Source of the DNA: Ruminococcus sp.
GTDB lineage: Bacteria > Bacillota > Clostridia > Oscillospirales > Ruminococcaceae
DNA: 64,000 nt
Assembly: GCA_020861185.1 (NCBI GenBank)
Contig: JAJBSV010000012.1
Coordinates: 56,566 to 120,565 of the forward strand
Direction of reading: 5' to 3'
The notes under the pieces were generated by a model. The model saw only the letters and a list, made by a program, of their open reading frames with translations, did no database searches and was not told the origin of the DNA. Below are positions 62,175 through 64,000 of the stretch, piece after piece; within the stretch, counting starts at the first letter, position 1; every line of letters starts with the position of its first letter. Both the position numbers and the translations under genes were made by a program.

Positions 62175-63496
62175 TATTTGGCTTTGGATTTGGGTTTATA
62201 GGTTTTGGCGCCCTCGATGTATGAAATCTCCAGAACGTCCGCATAGGTGCAAAGCGGCTCGTCAGTGAGCATGCACATCAGGACGAAGCTTTCGTATGGG
62301 TTGGTGACATACAGCTCGCCCATCGAACATTCCGCCAGAATCCAGTTGGTCGACTCCATAAAGGCGTTGAACCGGGACAGGTTGTTCATGTAGACGTCGC
62401 CCGATTGCGAATAGATGAAGAAGTTGAGGGTGATAAGGTCGAAGCGGTCAATCTCGATTCTGTCATTGAGAACGTCGTGGATGTGCTGTCTGCTGAACCG
62501 CTTGCCATAGAATGCCCTGTTGAGCGACGAGGTCTTCGCCGGCACGAGGTTGCCGTGCTTGTCGGTGGGCACCGCCGAGCAGATGACCTTTTCGATGTCG
62601 CCCTCGGTAATGTCCTTCGGCGTGTAGTAGTGCCTCGAGGCTTGCTTTTTTGCGATGCGGGCGCATATCTCCTCGTCCGAAAGCCTTGGGTCACGGGAAA
62701 GGGTCTGCTTATAGGCATACATCTCCCGGCTGAAGGTCTCATCCTCCATCTGGTTCTTTAAATTGGCAACGAGAAGCCGAGCCTTGTTATAGAGCTCGTT
62801 GAAGTTCATGCTTGCCGAGACACTCATGCGGGAATTCTTCTTGTCCCTTTTCAAGACGGAGAGATAGTACATGAGGTCCTCTTCCGTCTTGACGGTGAAG
62901 AGGTGGCTCCGGACGAGCACGGTTTTGCCTTCGAGGATGTGGTCGAGCTCGTCATATGTAAGAGCCGGAAGCCGGAGATATTTCTCCCATATCCTCTGGT
63001 AGCCGTCGAACCCAAGCCCGTGTTGCAGGCAGTACCAGCAAACCGTTTCGAACGGGTCCTTCGGGTTGATACAGCTTTCGTGAAGAGCCTTCTCAAGGAA
63101 GTTGTTGACGTCGTCCTCGCTCATCGAAAGCCCGAACCCGAGAAGAAATACAACGCTTCTCTTGACCGTCTGCTGTGTGAGCCAGTTCTTCGCCATGGTG
63201 CCGAGCCTCGTGGTCTTCGAGTCGAAAGATGCGGGCGTGCTGTTAATCTGGAACTGCTCGCAGATATATTTCTGATAAACCTCGACAGGCGTCTGGGTAT
63301 AGTCGCCCGACAGCCCCATTCTCGTGTGCAGAAATCTTTTCAGATAGTCGCAGAACGGCACGGCGTCAAGGTTCTTTGACAGTGATTCATAAATGACATC
63401 GGTGTCCTGCTCGGGGAAAGCCGTGGAATCAACCGAGTCGTAGAACGACTCCCACGCAATTTCCGTGAACTGAACATATTCGTTTTCAAGCCCCAA
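62174..63496 (-). CDS. Unrecognised 440-residue cytoplasmic protein facing the kinase module
   Basis: Starts at TTG 63496 after GGAGG and ends by the shared terminator. The protein is soluble, helical and rich in aromatic and acidic residues, with segments such as NWLTQQTVKRSVVFLLGFGL, ASRHYYTPKDITEGDIEKVI and FDLITLNFFIYSQ. The last of these is followed by FNAFMESTNWILAECSMGEL, which gives a TPR- or death-domain-like impression without a firm match. I cannot assign a family. Its base composition matches the module, its promoter is strong, and it is convergent to the module, so a functional connection is possible but not shown. Confidence 0.7.
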   Translation of the reverse strand: MGLENEYVQFTEIAWESFYDSVDSTAFPEQDTDVIYESLSKNLDAVPFCDYLKRFLHTRMGLSGDYTQTPVEVYQKYICEQFQINSTPASFDSKTTRLGTMAKNWLTQQTVKRSVVFLLGFGLSMSEDDVNNFLEKALHESCINPKDPFETVCWYCLQHGLGFDGYQRIWEKYLRLPALTYDELDHILEGKTVLVRSHLFTVKTEEDLMYYLSVLKRDKKNSRMSVSASMNFNELYNKARLLVANLKNQMEDETFSREMYAYKQTLSRDPRLSDEEICARIAKKQASRHYYTPKDITEGDIEKVICSAVPTDKHGNLVPAKTSSLNRAFYGKRFSRQHIHDVLNDRIEIDRFDLITLNFFIYSQSGDVYMNNLSRFNAFMESTNWILAECSMGELYVTNPYESFVLMCMLTDEPLCTYADVLEISYIEGAKTYKPKSKAK

Positions 63497-63577
63497 GCCT
63501 TCACCTCCCTACAGCAATTTCAATACTTTCGGATGAAAAAGTTCCTGCTCTGTTCTCCCGTATAAAAATACTATCTT

Positions 63578-63606
63578 ATTATATCACATTAAACCCCTCT
63601 TGTCAC
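63578..63606 (-). promoter_or_regulatory. Promoter of the unrecognised gene
   Basis: On the minus strand GTGACA (63601-63606) and TATAAT (63578-63583) with a 17-base spacer. Confidence 0.75.
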
Positions 63607-63684
63607 CTACTTTTTGGATAAAAGCGAAAAAAGGCGTGATTCACCTTTGCAAAGACACTGGAGCCAGATACGCCTACGTCAGAC

Positions 63685-63705
63685 AATAACTCGAAGTGAG
63701 TTATT
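63685..63705. repeat. Hairpin in the right-hand intergenic region
   Basis: AATAACTC (63685-63692) pairs perfectly with GAGTTATT (63698-63705), loop GAAGT. It resembles the GAA-loop palindromes at 33434 and 30369. Confidence 0.6.
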
Positions 63706-63796
63706 TTCGACAGGCAAATCTTGCTTTTGAAAAACTTATCCCCTCATTAACACGGATTTCAAACCACTTCTGAAAAGCTACTCGAGAAATCTTTTG

Positions 63797-63931
63797 AATT
63801 ACGGTAACATTCAGCATATGCTGAGTAATCGTAGATACATAGGTGAATACCAGTACAGAGACATAGTTATACCGGATGGAATTCCTGCACTTGTTCCAAA
63901 AGACTTGCTTGACAAAGTTCAGCAAAAGCTA
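63797..63931 (+). pseudogene. Internal fragment of a large serine recombinase
   Basis: The frame encodes NYGNIQHMLSNRRYIGEYQY, then RDIVIPDGIPALVPKDLLDK and VQQKL. This is the conserved junction between catalytic and zinc-ribbon parts of large serine recombinases (LSNRRYIGEY, GIPALV, VQQKL). It has neither the catalytic Ser domain before it nor the C-terminal half after it. At 63930 it runs into TACCTTGCCTGTTTTGG, the same sequence that borders the right repeat at 49041. The remaining bases to 64000 hold no other supported gene. Confidence 0.75.
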
Positions 63932-64000
63932 CCTTGCCTGTTTTGGTTTCTGCATTTTTTCTCGTGTTGTGTTGACTTTTCAATTTATATCTGCTACAAT

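Noticed and set aside
63701..63925. Minus-strand frame of 74 codons at the right end
   Set aside because: It is antisense to the serine recombinase fragment and has no start signal.

Overview
The window looks like a chromosome segment of a member of the Bacillota, most likely a gut Clostridia of the Ruminococcaceae/Oscillospiraceae kind. The evidence is an L27 precursor with a cleavable N-terminus next to its Prp protease gene, Mini-RNase III, a ClpE-type ATPase, the ecfA1-ecfA2-ecfT-truA string, tRNA genes that encode CCA, vegetative TTGACA/TATAAT promoters with 17-base spacers, and AGGAGG-type ribosome sites. The taxonomic call is inference; there is no rRNA in the window.

Layout. 1-2.8 kb: a redox/lipid-like gene string (PCP_red-like domain, NmrA-type NAD(P)-binding protein, frameshifted DUF1295 membrane enzyme, 7-TM protein). 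2.8-5.4 kb: an AT-rich, acquired type II restriction-modification system (controller, MvaI/BcnI-like nuclease broken at a T7 run, SPPY-type methylase). 5.5-21.3 kb: a long minus-strand housekeeping series (ruvC-ruvA-ruvB, a GlmM-like mutase, RNA methylase, ecfA1-ecfA2-ecfT, truA, DUF5711, CvpA, ClpE-like; then a separate promoter and leader for rplU-prp-rpmA-obg-mrnC-yebC). 21.4-33.2 kb: comEC, a DUF4143 ATPase, an LTA-synthase-like sulfatase with a CotH/lamin-tail surface protein, YitT, a cytidylate-kinase-like protein, a serpin lipoprotein and a HAD hydrolase. A tRNA-Leu(CAG) follows.

33.4-49.05 kb is a lower-GC island bracketed by imperfect direct repeats (33478-33595 and 48842-49047) and ending in fragments of a relaxase, a LysR regulator, an AlbA_2 protein and a large serine recombinase. 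It carries sulfur amino acid genes (metY, two further transsulfuration-family enzymes, metE, a frameshifted metF, a patB-like lyase), a TcdA-like E1 enzyme and a four-gene set: esterase, ATP-grasp ligase, glutamate-cysteine ligase and class II amidotransferase. I read this set as a possible uncharacterised gamma-glutamyl-cysteine-derived thiol pathway. Two control systems are visible. One is a 24-residue leader peptide ending in VHCCC in front of metY, whose Cys-codon region can pair with the metY start region. The other is a palindrome CCTAY-N7-RTAGG at three promoters.

49.5-63.5 kb is a phosphothreonine-signalling module: three Hanks-type Ser/Thr kinases, two PP2C phosphatases, four FHA domains (one on a membrane-spanning trypsin-like protease), three recurring zinc-ribbon types, a zinc-ribbon/CvpA membrane protein and a divergent unknown gene. 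Three of its promoters share AACTAC placed exactly 20 bases before the -10. Serine recombinase debris lies on both sides (48.5 and 63.8 kb). This module and the thiol island are the best candidates for undescribed biology here.

Three genes (DUF1295, restriction nuclease, metF) are broken by single-base indels in short homopolymers, so sequence error must be excluded before calling them pseudogenes. All family assignments come from reading motifs, not from database searches.
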